Notes: generated by a model not told the origin, from the sequence alone. Shown: positions 25,889-33,731, counted from the stretch's first letter. The stretch: DNA of 41,282 nt from Candidatus Sulfopaludibacter sp. SbA3 (GCA_945903265.1 CAMDNQ010000026.1:1-41282), one strand, 5' to 3'. Translations and numbers: made by a program.

Positions 25889-25894
25889 TGTCGC

Positions 25895-28123
25895 ATGCTG
25901 AAGAAGAGTTGCGCCGCGGCGACAGCGGTGTGCGCGCTGACGCTCTCGCTGCAGGCGCAGGGGCCCGCGCGGGTCGCCGTCGGCGACTGGCCCGAGATGC
26001 GCGGCCCGAGTCGCGACGGTGTGTCGCGCGAGACGGGCCTCATCGAGAAGTGGGCGCTCAACGGCGAGAACTTCCTGTGGCGCGCGCCCTACGGCGGCCG
26101 CTCGGCGCCGATCGTCATGGGCAACCGCCTCTACGTGCAGAACCCGTCCGGCCGCGGCGTCAATCTTCAGGAGCGCGTCATGGCGCTCGACACCGACAGC
26201 GGCAAGGTCGTCTGGGAATATAAGTTCAACCTGTATCAGAGCGACGTGCCCTCGCACCGTATCGGCTGGGCGTCTCCCGCCGCCGATCCCCAGACCGGCA
26301 ACATCTACGCGTTGAGCGGCGGCGCCGAAGTGATCGCGCTGAGCCGCGACGGAAAGCTCCTCTGGTCACGCTCTTTCGGCGAGGAGTTCGCCGCCTTCAC
26401 CACACACGGCGGCCGGACGATGTCGCCGGTCGTCGATGGGGATCTGGTGATCGTGAGCGCCGCGGTGTCGAACTGGGGGACGTCGGCGGCACGGGCACAC
26501 CGGTTCATCGCGCTCGACAAGCGCACCGGCGACGTCGCGTACGTGGCCAATCCCGGCGGCCGGCCGTATGACACTGCCTACGCGTCGCCGATCATTGCGA
26601 ACATCAACGGCATGCGGCTGCTGATTGCCGGACTGGGCGACGGCGGCATCCACGCCATCAAGCCGCAGACCGGCGAGAAGGTGTGGAGCTTCCCCGCCGC
26701 CAAGCGCGCCATCAACACCGGCGTGGTGGTGCGCGGCAACGAGGTGTTCGTCTCGCACGGCGACGAAAACCTCGAAGGCAACGAACTCGGCATCCTCGCA
26801 GCCATCGACGGTTCGCAGACCGGCGACATCAAGACCACGAAGTGGGCGGTGAAGGGCATCGAATTCACGTACTCCCCGCCGGTGCTCGATGGAGCGCGGC
26901 TGTACCAGATCGACAACAGCTCGAAGCTGAAAGCCTTCGATGCTGCAACCGGCAAGGAACTCTGGGAGCTTCCCCTCGGGACGGCACAGAAGGCGCCGCC
27001 GGTGTTCGCGGACGGCAAGATTTACGTCGGGACCGACAACGGCACGTTCCACATCGTGCGGCCGCATGCCGAGCGCGGCGAAATGCTGTCGGAAGTGGAG
27101 CTGCCCAACAGCGTGACGAGCTGCTGCGGATCCGAAGGCACGCCTGAACAGATTCTGGCAGGCGCAGCGGTCTCACGCGGACGCATTTTCTTCGTGTCGA
27201 GCGACGCGATTTACGCGATCGGTCCTCGACAACCCCGGGCGGTGAGCGGGTTCGCTGTCGATACGCCGGCCGACACAGGCCAGGCGGGAGCGCCCGCGCA
27301 TCTCCAGGTGATGCCGACGGAGCTCGTGCTCGAACCGGGTCAGACCGTGAAGCTGCGCGCCCGGCTCTTTGACGACAAGGGCCGCTTTCTTCGTGAGGAC
27401 AGCAGCGCCACGTGGACGCTCGAGGGACTCAAGGGCACGCTCGCGAATGGCGCATTGACGGTGGCCAACGAACCTGTCGAGCAGGCGGGGTTCATTAAAG
27501 CGACCGTCGGGACGCTCACCGGCCAGGCGCGCGCCCGCGTCGTCCATCCGCTCCCGTGGAAGGAAACGTTCGAGGGATACGCGGACAAGGCGATCCCCGC
27601 GGGCTGGGTGAACGCGCAGGCGCTGGCGTTTTCAGTCGGCACGCTCGACGGGCAGAAGGTGCTGCAGAAGGCGCCGGTCGATACGATCTTCATGCGCGGC
27701 CGCGCGTTCATTGGTCCCGTCACCTGGTCGGACTACACCTTCGAATCCGATGTCCGGACCGCCACACGACGCCGGCAGCTGGGCGATGTGGGCATCACCG
27801 CGCAGCGGTACTCGCTGGTGCTGTACGGCAATTCGCAGAAACTGAAACTCGAACCGTGGGAACCCGAAACAGCCCGGACCATTACGGTGCCGTTCGCGTG
27901 GAAGCCGGACACCTGGTATCGGCTGAAGCTGCGGGTCGATAACCTGCCAAACGGGCAGGTGCGCGCGCGCGGCAAAGCGTGGCCCGCCGGCGACGCGGAA
28001 CCGGCCGCCTGGACGATCGACATGACCGACCCGAGCGGCAACCGCCAGGGAGCCCCGGGCATGTTCATCAACGCGCAGTTCGGCGCCTACTACGACAACT
28101 TCGTCCTGACCAAGAACCAGTAG
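25895..28123 (+). CDS. Large exported beta-propeller protein with Ig-like and C-terminal jelly-roll-type domains
   Basis: 742 aa. Signal peptide MLKKSCAAATAVCALTLSLQ, then DWPEMRGPSRDGVSRETGLI, matching the neighbours. Propeller at about 30-450 with blades such as MALDTDSGKVVWEYKFNLYQ, IALDKRTGDVAYVANPGG, HAIKPQTGEKVWSFPAAKRA and KAFDAATGKELWELPLGTA. An adjacent Cys pair occurs in NSVTSCCGSEGTPEQI. From about 470 there is an Ig-like stretch (LVLEPGQTVKLRARLFDDKG). The C-terminus has a LamG/DUF1080-like pattern (WKETFEGYADKAIPAGWVNA, then KPDTWYRLKLRVDNLPNGQV, and GMFINAQFGAYYDNFVLTK). The latter suggests carbohydrate or matrix binding. First gene of a three-propeller operon. Confidence 0.9.
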   Translation: MLKKSCAAATAVCALTLSLQAQGPARVAVGDWPEMRGPSRDGVSRETGLIEKWALNGENFLWRAPYGGRSAPIVMGNRLYVQNPSGRGVNLQERVMALDTDSGKVVWEYKFNLYQSDVPSHRIGWASPAADPQTGNIYALSGGAEVIALSRDGKLLWSRSFGEEFAAFTTHGGRTMSPVVDGDLVIVSAAVSNWGTSAARAHRFIALDKRTGDVAYVANPGGRPYDTAYASPIIANINGMRLLIAGLGDGGIHAIKPQTGEKVWSFPAAKRAINTGVVVRGNEVFVSHGDENLEGNELGILAAIDGSQTGDIKTTKWAVKGIEFTYSPPVLDGARLYQIDNSSKLKAFDAATGKELWELPLGTAQKAPPVFADGKIYVGTDNGTFHIVRPHAERGEMLSEVELPNSVTSCCGSEGTPEQILAGAAVSRGRIFFVSSDAIYAIGPRQPRAVSGFAVDTPADTGQAGAPAHLQVMPTELVLEPGQTVKLRARLFDDKGRFLREDSSATWTLEGLKGTLANGALTVANEPVEQAGFIKATVGTLTGQARARVVHPLPWKETFEGYADKAIPAGWVNAQALAFSVGTLDGQKVLQKAPVDTIFMRGRAFIGPVTWSDYTFESDVRTATRRRQLGDVGITAQRYSLVLYGNSQKLKLEPWEPETARTITVPFAWKPDTWYRLKLRVDNLPNGQVRARGKAWPAGDAEPAAWTIDMTDPSGNRQGAPGMFINAQFGAYYDNFVLTKNQ

Positions 28124-28125
28124 TC

Positions 28126-29544
28126 ATGAAAAAAGCCGTCCTCATCGCGTTACTCGTCGCCGGCGCGTCGCCGATCAGCGCGTCTGACCCCGGCACTCCC
28201 AACTGGCCCATGTGGGGCGGCACGCCCGATCGCAACATGGTGTCGAACATGAAGGGCGCTCCGACGGAGTGGGACGTCAAGACGAAGAAGAACATCAAGT
28301 GGGTGGCCGACCTCGGGTCACAGAGCTACGGCAATCCGGTTGTCGCGGGCGGGATGGTATTCGTCGGGACGAACAACGAGCTGCTGCGCGACCCGAAGCA
28401 GCCCGGCGATCGCGGCGTGCTCATGGCGTTCAGGGAATCCGACGGCATGTTCCTGTGGCAGCAGGCGCATCCGAAGCTCGAGTCGGGCCGCGCCAACGAC
28501 TGGCCGTTCCAGGGCGTCGCGTCGTCTCCCCTCGTCGAAGGCGAGCGGCTCTACTACGTCAGCAACCGCGGCGTCGTGCACTGTCTCGACATCCAGGGAT
28601 TCCGCGACAACGAAAACGACGGGGCGTTCAAGGATGAGAAGCTGACCGGCCAGTTCGACGCCGATGTCATCTGGACGTTCGACATGATGGAGCAGGTCGG
28701 CTCCTATCCGCACAACCTGTCGAACTCGTCACCGGTGATCTGGGGAGACCTGCTGTACGTGTCTACGTCGAATGGGCAGGACGAGAGCCACGTGAATATT
28801 CCGTCGCCGCGCGCGCCGGCAATCATCGCGCTCAACAAGAACACCGGCGAGCTCCGGTGGGAAGACAACTCTGTCGAGGACCGGATCCTGCACGGCCAGT
28901 GGTCGACGCCTTCGGTGGGGACCATCGGCGGCGTCCTGCAGGTCGTGTCGGCGCAGGGTGACGGCTGGGTGCGGGGCTATGAGGCGGAGAGCGGCAAGAA
29001 ACTGTGGGAGTTCGACACCAATCCCAAGGAGTCGGTGTGGCCGCGGACGCGCAACGAGGTCATCTCGACGCCGGTCATCTATGACAACCGCGTCTACATT
29101 GCCAACGGGCAGGATCCGGAGCATGGGGAAGGGACCGGCCACTTCTACGCCATCGATGCCACCAAGCGGGGCGACATCACGCAAAGCGGGGCGATTTTCC
29201 ACTTCGAGAAGATCCGCCGCTCGATTTCCACGGCGGCGATTGCCGACGGCCTGCTCTATATCGCCGACTTCAGCGGCTACCTCCACTGCCTCGACGCGAA
29301 GACCGGGCAGCTGCACTGGACGCATGACGTCCTGGCCGCCGTCTGGGGCTCGCCGTTCGTGGTCGACGGCAAGGTCTATCTGGCGGACGAGGACGGCGAC
29401 GTGATCATCCTGGCGCACAGCAAAGAGAAGAAGGTGCTGGCGGAGCTGAACATGGGCAGCGCCGTCTACGGGACGATCGTCCCCGCGAACGGCACGATCT
29501 ACCTGAATAACCGGAGCCAGCTGTTCGCGATTGCGAATCAGTAA
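28126..29544 (+). CDS. Exported PQQ-like beta-propeller protein
   Basis: 472 aa from ATG 28126, 2 bp after the preceding stop. Signal peptide MKKAVLIALLVAGASPISAS, then PNWPMWGGTPDRNMVSNMKG. Blades: IKWVADLGSQSYGNPVVAGG, LMAFRESDGMFLWQQAHPK, HCLDIQGFRDNENDGAFKD, IALNKNTGELRWEDNSVEDR, GYEAESGKKLWEFDTNPKES and HCLDAKTGQLHWTHDVL. An insertion (DPKQPGDRGVL, GQDPEHGEGTGHFYAID) is typical of a subgroup of these proteins. The WGGTPDRN opening differs from the WRGPSRDG of its neighbours, so it belongs to a separate subfamily. No PQQ-ligand set is recognisable. Confidence 0.9.
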   Translation: MKKAVLIALLVAGASPISASDPGTPNWPMWGGTPDRNMVSNMKGAPTEWDVKTKKNIKWVADLGSQSYGNPVVAGGMVFVGTNNELLRDPKQPGDRGVLMAFRESDGMFLWQQAHPKLESGRANDWPFQGVASSPLVEGERLYYVSNRGVVHCLDIQGFRDNENDGAFKDEKLTGQFDADVIWTFDMMEQVGSYPHNLSNSSPVIWGDLLYVSTSNGQDESHVNIPSPRAPAIIALNKNTGELRWEDNSVEDRILHGQWSTPSVGTIGGVLQVVSAQGDGWVRGYEAESGKKLWEFDTNPKESVWPRTRNEVISTPVIYDNRVYIANGQDPEHGEGTGHFYAIDATKRGDITQSGAIFHFEKIRRSISTAAIADGLLYIADFSGYLHCLDAKTGQLHWTHDVLAAVWGSPFVVDGKVYLADEDGDVIILAHSKEKKVLAELNMGSAVYGTIVPANGTIYLNNRSQLFAIANQ

Positions 29545-30674
29545 TGGGGATCAGGGATCAGGGATCGGGGATCGGTAAGACGTTCTTCGTTCTGGTTCTG
29601 CTGGCCGCGGCGCTTCGACTCGCTGCGCAGGCACCTGCGGGTGAATGGCGGCAGTTCCGGGGGTCACCGGCGCTGACCGGCGCATCCTCCGCTACCCTCA
29701 GCGCCTCGCCAAAGCTTCTGTGGAGCTACGACGCCGGCGATCCGATCGACTCCTCCGCCGCCATCGTTGACGGTGTCGTCTATGTCGGCGCCGGCACGGG
29801 CGATCTTCTGGCGCTCGACCTCGCGTCGGGCAAGCTGCGCTGGAAGTACACGACCGGCAATCTGATTGGTGAGTCCTCCCCTGCCGTTGGAACGGAAACG
29901 GTGTATGTCGGCGATCTCGCTGGACTGTTCCACGCGGTCAACCTGCGTGACGGCTCGAAGCGGTGGACGTTCAAGACCGGCGCGGAGATCAAGTCGTCGC
30001 CGGTGATCGTCGGCAACGTCGTGCTGATCGGGTCGTATGACACGCAGCTCTACGCCCTGGATGCGGCCACCGGTGCGCTGCGCTGGAAGGTAGCGACGAA
30101 GGGCCAGGTCCACGCGACACCGGCCGTGCGCGACGGGCTGGCGTTCATCGCCGGCTGCGACACGATCTTTCGCGCGATCCGCGTGACCGACGGCCGCGAG
30201 ATGTACCAGATCGTCTCGGGCGCCTACACCGGTGCGTCACCAGTGCTCGACGGCGGCCGCGCCTACTTCGGCACGTTCAACAACGAAGTGCTCGCCCTGG
30301 ATCTGGCATCGCGCAAGGTCGTCTGGCGCTACGACGATCCCGACACCGACTTCCCCTTCTACTCGTCCGGGGCGCTGGCCGGCGGCCGCATGTTCGTGGG
30401 CGGCCGCGACAAATTGCTTCACGCCATCGATACCGCGAAAGGCACGCGCGCGTGGACCTTCGCCACGCGCGCCCGCGTCGACTCGTCACCTGTGGTCGCC
30501 GCCGGGAAGGTCTATTTCGGCTCGAGCGACGGACGTCTCTACGCGCTCGACGCTGCGTCCGGGAAGAAGGTGTGGGAGTTCGAAGTCGGCGCCGGCCTCA
30601 CGGCCTCACCCGCGATTGCCGGAGGCCGCCTCGTCATCGGCGGCCAGGACGGCCGCATCTACGTCTTCGGATAG
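29544..30674 (+). CDS. Exported PQQ-like beta-propeller protein whose start lies on a heptamer array
   Basis: 376 aa. The ATG overlaps the upstream stop (TAATG). The first residues MGIRDQGSGIGKT are encoded by heptanucleotide repeats, followed by the hydrophobic signal core FFVLVLLAAALRLAAQAPAG and EWRQFRGSPALTGA. Seven regular blades repeat DxxxGKxxWxxxTGxxIxSSPAV: LALDLASGKLRWKYTTGNLI, HAVNLRDGSKRWTFKTGAEI, YALDAATGALRWKVATKGQV, HAIDTAKGTRAWTFATRARV and YALDAASGKKVWEFEVGAGL. No other start codon lies between the array and the signal core, so translation must pass through the repeats. Closest to BamB-like structural propellers. Confidence 0.88.
   Translation: MGIRDQGSGIGKTFFVLVLLAAALRLAAQAPAGEWRQFRGSPALTGASSATLSASPKLLWSYDAGDPIDSSAAIVDGVVYVGAGTGDLLALDLASGKLRWKYTTGNLIGESSPAVGTETVYVGDLAGLFHAVNLRDGSKRWTFKTGAEIKSSPVIVGNVVLIGSYDTQLYALDAATGALRWKVATKGQVHATPAVRDGLAFIAGCDTIFRAIRVTDGREMYQIVSGAYTGASPVLDGGRAYFGTFNNEVLALDLASRKVVWRYDDPDTDFPFYSSGALAGGRMFVGGRDKLLHAIDTAKGTRAWTFATRARVDSSPVVAAGKVYFGSSDGRLYALDAASGKKVWEFEVGAGLTASPAIAGGRLVIGGQDGRIYVFG
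29547..29574 (+). repeat. Heptanucleotide array (GGGATCR) at the 5' end of a gene
   Basis: Four perfect tandem units: GGGATCA, GGGATCA, GGGATCG, GGGATCG. They begin right at the ATG and encode the charged n-region of the signal peptide. One unit gained or lost would shift the frame. Confidence 0.85.
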
Positions 30675-30688
30675 CTCTCACCCCCACG

Positions 30689-31435
30689 CTACCAGCAGAC
30701 GCCGGACGCAGTTCTGAGATACGCATTGTCCGACATCTGGTTCAACATGAAATCGGCGACGTCGGCTCGAGAGATCCGCACCGTCCACAGAAGGCTTCCA
30801 ACGATGTGGCCGTGGCGATAGCCGCCACGTTTCGCGCCATCTGTCAGGGCGCCTGGCCTCACCACGACCCAGTCAACATTGCTCGCCGCGATCAGTCGTT
30901 CCTGCCGCGTCTTATCCCAGAAGTAGAACGGCAGAATGACGGGGATCACGAAGAAGGTGTAATAGAGACCCATCCGTCCGGCACTGGCCCCGATGCCGAG
31001 GCTGGTCTCGCAGACGAAGCGCCGGACGCCATGAGTTTCCATGGCGCGCAGCACGTTCCGTGTTCCCTCCGACAGCGTACGAGTTGGACGAAAGAACTGC
31101 TTGTGCCCGAGCGCAGAGACCACCGCATCCTGACCGCGCACCGCCGCTTCAACCGACGGGTAGTCGAGCACATTGCCCCGCAGGACAGTGAGTCGCGGAT
31201 GTTCGACGTGAAGCGCCGACGGATCACGGGCCAGCGCCGTCACCACGTGGCCACGTGCAAGGGCCTGCTCGACGAGCTGACGACCCGTTCCGCCGGTCGC
31301 TCCCACGATCAACACTCGGGTGGGCCGTTCTGCCGGCGTCGGAGCCACGCTGCCCGCAATCGACGGAAGTCCCCGACGTCGAAGTCCGACTGAAAGCGCC
31401 ATCGCGTACAGCAAGAACAGCAGGAACAGTTTCAT
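30689..31435 (-). CDS. NAD(P)-binding (SDR/NmrA-like) protein with N-terminal membrane segment
   Basis: 248 aa from ATG 31435, overlapping the upstream stop as ATGA. MKLFLLFLLYAMALSVGL is a membrane anchor or signal; then RVLIVGATGGTGRQLVEQAL is the atypical-SDR Rossmann motif. Further on are VTALARDPSALHVEHPRL, VRGQDAVVSALGHKQFFRP, GVRRFVCETSLGIGAS and VDWVVVRPGALTDGAKRGG. No YxxxK is evident, as in other NmrA/SDR_a5-type proteins. A membrane helix in front of this fold is unusual. Coupled to the membrane methyltransferase. Converges on the beta-propeller operon (14-bp gap). Confidence 0.85.
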   Translation of the reverse strand: MKLFLLFLLYAMALSVGLRRRGLPSIAGSVAPTPAERPTRVLIVGATGGTGRQLVEQALARGHVVTALARDPSALHVEHPRLTVLRGNVLDYPSVEAAVRGQDAVVSALGHKQFFRPTRTLSEGTRNVLRAMETHGVRRFVCETSLGIGASAGRMGLYYTFFVIPVILPFYFWDKTRQERLIAASNVDWVVVRPGALTDGAKRGGYRHGHIVGSLLWTVRISRADVADFMLNQMSDNAYLRTASGVCW

Positions 31436-32046
31436 AGTCGAGCAATCGACGTCGCTCTCGTTCGCGGCAAAAAGCGCCCGGTCCGCTGCATGTACGCCCG
31501 ATAGGCCTCGCCAAAGCGAGCCAACAGCTTCTCTTCTTCGGTGTGCGTTCGGACGACGAGGAGAGCAAAGGCTAGTCCGCCGGTCAGCAGGAGGAACCAA
31601 TTCGCCGCAATCACAGAAACCGCCATCATGAGCAGCGCAGCGGAGTCGTAGAGCGGATGCCGGACCCACCGATAGGGGCCATGTATGACCAGCGCGTGCT
31701 GTTGCCGTGTGACCACCGTATCCGTCAGGTTCTTCCCGAGGCAGAGGAACGTCCATACCAGCAGCCCGCAGGCCATCGCGATCATGCCGACTCCTGTCCA
31801 CCTCAGCCATGCTGGCAGGGACACTGAAGACCAGGCCAGCCAGCCAGGATCGACCATCCAGGCTATCAGCCCCAGCCAGAAAGCCATGCCCACAGGCCGT
31901 AGCGTCGCCAGAATGAACAGGCCCTCCTGCGATCGATCGAGTTTCTCGCGCGTCGCTTGTGACCTGAGCCTGTGGTAAATGCCGATTGGAAGGATCAAGA
32001 GAAAGACAACAATCAGTACCGCCCGGAAAGTGTGTTCGTGGTTCAT
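31432..32046 (-). CDS. Isoprenylcysteine-methyltransferase-like membrane protein
   Basis: 204 aa with about five hydrophobic helices (AVLIVVFLLILPIGIYHRL, PVGMAFWLGLIAWMV, GVGMIAMACGLLVWTFLCL, LLMMAVSVIAANWFLLLTGG). The ICMT/PEMT-type SAM signature follows: VIHGPYRWVRHPLYDSAALL, and EEEKLLARFGEAYRAYMQRT at the end. It should methylate a lipid or small hydrophobic substrate in the inner membrane; the substrate is not evident. First of two coupled genes, starting about 58 bp beyond the attC-like site, so it lies just outside the cassette. Confidence 0.85.
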   Translation of the reverse strand: MNHEHTFRAVLIVVFLLILPIGIYHRLRSQATREKLDRSQEGLFILATLRPVGMAFWLGLIAWMVDPGWLAWSSVSLPAWLRWTGVGMIAMACGLLVWTFLCLGKNLTDTVVTRQQHALVIHGPYRWVRHPLYDSAALLMMAVSVIAANWFLLLTGGLAFALLVVRTHTEEEKLLARFGEAYRAYMQRTGRFLPRTRATSIARL

Positions 32047-32104
32047 GGGCGATATGACTTTGCCGCGCTGGCTATTACTCGCATCCGTTCTGTCGTTCGT
32101 GTGC

Positions 32105-32177
32105 GCTTAGCGTGGCGCTTCAGCCGCGCCGGCCGATGATGCGATCGGCGGGCGTAGGCTGCAAGCGAATGTTAGGC
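32105..32177 (-). other. attC-like recombination site of an integron gene cassette
   Basis: Read on the minus strand: R'' GCCTAAC (32177-32171), L'' CGCTTGCAGCC (32167-32157), a central hairpin with GCCGAT/ATCGGC arms (32032 excluded; arms 32132-32137 and 32144-32149), L' GGCTGAAGCG (32125-32116) and R' GCTAAGC (32111-32105). L'' and L' are perfectly complementary except for one extra G in L'' (32162), the extrahelical base that marks true attC sites. The cassette gene's TAA lies inside R'', as is usual. R' deviates from GTTRRRY at its second base. Confidence 0.82.
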
Positions 32178-32915
32178 GACGCATTGGCGGGACCGCAGAA
32201 TCCGTTGATTGCGAGCCTCGAGGAACGCGGTCGTGGCCTCACGGTACTCTCGGTACTCATCCGCGGTGGACGGAACCGGGGAACGGCTAAAGTCGCTGAA
32301 TGGCGCTGCAATCTTGACGGCGGAGCTATCCGGACCAACTAGGTCTTGAAGCAGAAAGAACTCCACGTAGCCCCGGAAGTCCCGAAACAGGCCAAAGAAG
32401 TCGGAGTACCTAGCCAGCACGTCAGCGAGGGGACTGTTGCCACCGGAGTAGTGACGGCGTATGCATTCGAGCGTCAGGTCAAAACGATCTGCGATAAGTC
32501 CCTCGCAGCCCCGTGCCTGATTGATCGTCCACTTGCGATCGATTTGGAATCCCGGAAACACCATCATTCCGCCAATGGTGTAGCTGATAGCATCAAAGGC
32601 CTCGAGTGCGTCGGCAGAAGTTAAGCTCAGGATGTCTGGTCGGTAGTTGTAGGTGGGAATCACTGAGTCGCTCGACAAGAAGAACTCTCCCGCGACCGAC
32701 TTGTGGTGGAGATAGCACCCAGGTGTCAGGTCGTCGAGAACAAAGACCAAGCCGCTGGGCAACGGCTTACTCCAGAGGATCCTGTGATACCGGCGGAGAG
32801 TCTTGCTGTGGGTATCGGGATCCCTTCCCTTGGAGGTATCCCGCCTGACGTCAAATGTGACGTCGATGTCTGTGCTCAACCCTCGATTCATATCCCGCTT
32901 GCACTCGGTATCCAT
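32172..32915 (-). CDS. Cassette-borne hypothetical protein (DUF6994-like)
   Basis: 247 aa from ATG 32915; the TAA lies inside the attC R'' core. The sequence RGLSTDIDVTFDVRRDTSKG, DPDTHSKTLRRYHRILWSKP, LPSGLVFVLDDLTPGCYLHH and GEFFLSSDSVIPTYN resembles, as I recall, the DUF6994 family found on mobile DNA. Function unknown. No signal peptide; probably cytoplasmic and alpha/beta. Conserved Asp/His/Tyr-rich patches (RYHRILW, CYLHHKS) might form an active site, but this is speculative. By eye the gene is less G+C-rich than its neighbours, with many TTG/AAT codons, in keeping with transfer. The only gene in the cassette. Confidence 0.85.
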   Translation of the reverse strand: MDTECKRDMNRGLSTDIDVTFDVRRDTSKGRDPDTHSKTLRRYHRILWSKPLPSGLVFVLDDLTPGCYLHHKSVAGEFFLSSDSVIPTYNYRPDILSLTSADALEAFDAISYTIGGMMVFPGFQIDRKWTINQARGCEGLIADRFDLTLECIRRHYSGGNSPLADVLARYSDFFGLFRDFRGYVEFFLLQDLVGPDSSAVKIAAPFSDFSRSPVPSTADEYREYREATTAFLEARNQRILRSRQCVA

Positions 32916-32929
32916 GTTGGCGTCCGCTC

Positions 32930-32936
32930 GCCTAAC
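32930..32936 (-). other. Upstream cassette boundary core site GTTAGGC
   Basis: GTTAGGC (GTTRRRY) lies 14 nt before the cassette gene ATG on the minus strand. It is the exact reverse complement of R'' in the attC at the other end. That is expected of a real cassette, whose first bases (TTAGGC) rebuild R' in the circular form. Confidence 0.7.
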
Positions 32937-33161
32937 GAATAGTAGGCGGATCTGGATATTCCAATACGCCTGCGGTGGCCGCAGTGTAGCGCCGAGGGCG
33001 GAGACCTTCCAATACCTCGGAACTCGCTCAGGAAGCGTGCCCTGGCGCCGAATCGCAGGAACGAAGCGGACCGGAATATGCGGATCTGCATAGCAGGAAA
33101 TGGCACTTCGGCTGTCGCTGCATAACCGGCGCAGCGCCGGCGAGCCGCGGCCAGCAGGGCG
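32937..33161. other. Non-coding flank of the cassette with short direct repeats
   Basis: 225 bp without a convincing gene; a 72-codon minus-strand frame runs through it but has no family features. GCGGATCTG occurs at 32946-32954 and 33080-33088, and TTCCAATAC occurs twice. No second attC, attI or integrase gene can be seen. If a promoter for the cassette gene exists it should lie here. Confidence 0.45.
33126..33140. terminator. GC-rich hairpin downstream of the NUDIX gene
   Basis: CCGGCGC-A-GCGCCGG, followed on the minus strand by TTAT, 22 nt beyond the NUDIX stop. Terminator-like, weakly. Confidence 0.4.
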
Positions 33162-33731
33162 TCACGGTCGGTCCTGAATCGACTCGAGTAACGCCAGGAA
33201 CTCCGCTAGCACCATTGCGGTCGCGCCCCAGACCTGTTCGCCGTCGATGCAGAAGCACGGGACTTCCATCTCCTCGACGCGGCCGTCAACTTCTCTTGTC
33301 CGATGCGCGATCTGGACGATCGAGGTGTCGCGGAGCGATTCGAGCGGCAATTCAATCAAACGCGCCACTTCCCACTCGTCTGGACGGAACTGCGGACGCG
33401 CGTCCGTGACACCGATGACAGGATGGAGCAGAAATCCGCTGATAGGTATCCGTACCGGCGTCAACTGGCCGACGACGCGGACTGCGGCCGGATCGACGCC
33501 GACCTCCTCGGCCGCTTCGCGCAGTGCGGCCGCCTCAATCGACTCGCCGGCGTCCACTCGCCCACCCGGGAGCGACACCTGGCCGGTGTGGTGGCGCAGG
33601 TCGGACCCGCGAACCGTCAGCGGAATATGCCAGTCGCCGGCGTGGGGATACAGGAGGAGCAGCGCCGCGGCGTCGCGGCCGCCATCCGGAAAGCGCGAGG
33701 GGTCCCACGGCATGCGCGGGTTCGGCGACAT
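33162..33731 (-). CDS. NUDIX hydrolase, CoA pyrophosphatase (NudL/YeaB) type
   Basis: 189 aa from ATG 33731. The NUDIX box is GGRVDAGESIEAAALREAAEEVG, with the REAAEEVG core, preceded by LRHHTGQVSLPGG, the UPF0035 pattern of CoA pyrophosphatases that cleave CoA to phosphopantetheine and 3',5'-ADP. Upstream of the ATG the same frame reads ETELRTAIARLPGSEAQLR, which looks like the family N-terminus, but no ATG/GTG/TTG is available before the frame enters hicA. The natural start may therefore be lost or non-standard. It follows the hicA stop by 74 bp. Confidence 0.9.
   Translation of the reverse strand: MSPNPRMPWDPSRFPDGGRDAAALLLLYPHAGDWHIPLTVRGSDLRHHTGQVSLPGGRVDAGESIEAAALREAAEEVGVDPAAVRVVGQLTPVRIPISGFLLHPVIGVTDARPQFRPDEWEVARLIELPLESLRDTSIVQIAHRTREVDGRVEEMEVPCFCIDGEQVWGATAMVLAEFLALLESIQDRP

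Noticed and set aside
21287-30674. Calling the propellers PQQ-dependent dehydrogenases
   Set aside because: The blades match the fold, but no set of PQQ or calcium ligands or a heme CxxCH motif could be seen, so only PQQ-like is justified.
30689-32046. Methyltransferase and NAD(P)-binding genes as further integron cassettes
   Set aside because: They are coupled by ATGA and no attC lies between or after them; R' next to them is non-canonical.
32888-33106. 72-codon minus-strand frame upstream of the cassette gene
   Set aside because: It overlaps the boundary core and the cassette start; Arg/Ser-rich, no domain and no ribosome site.
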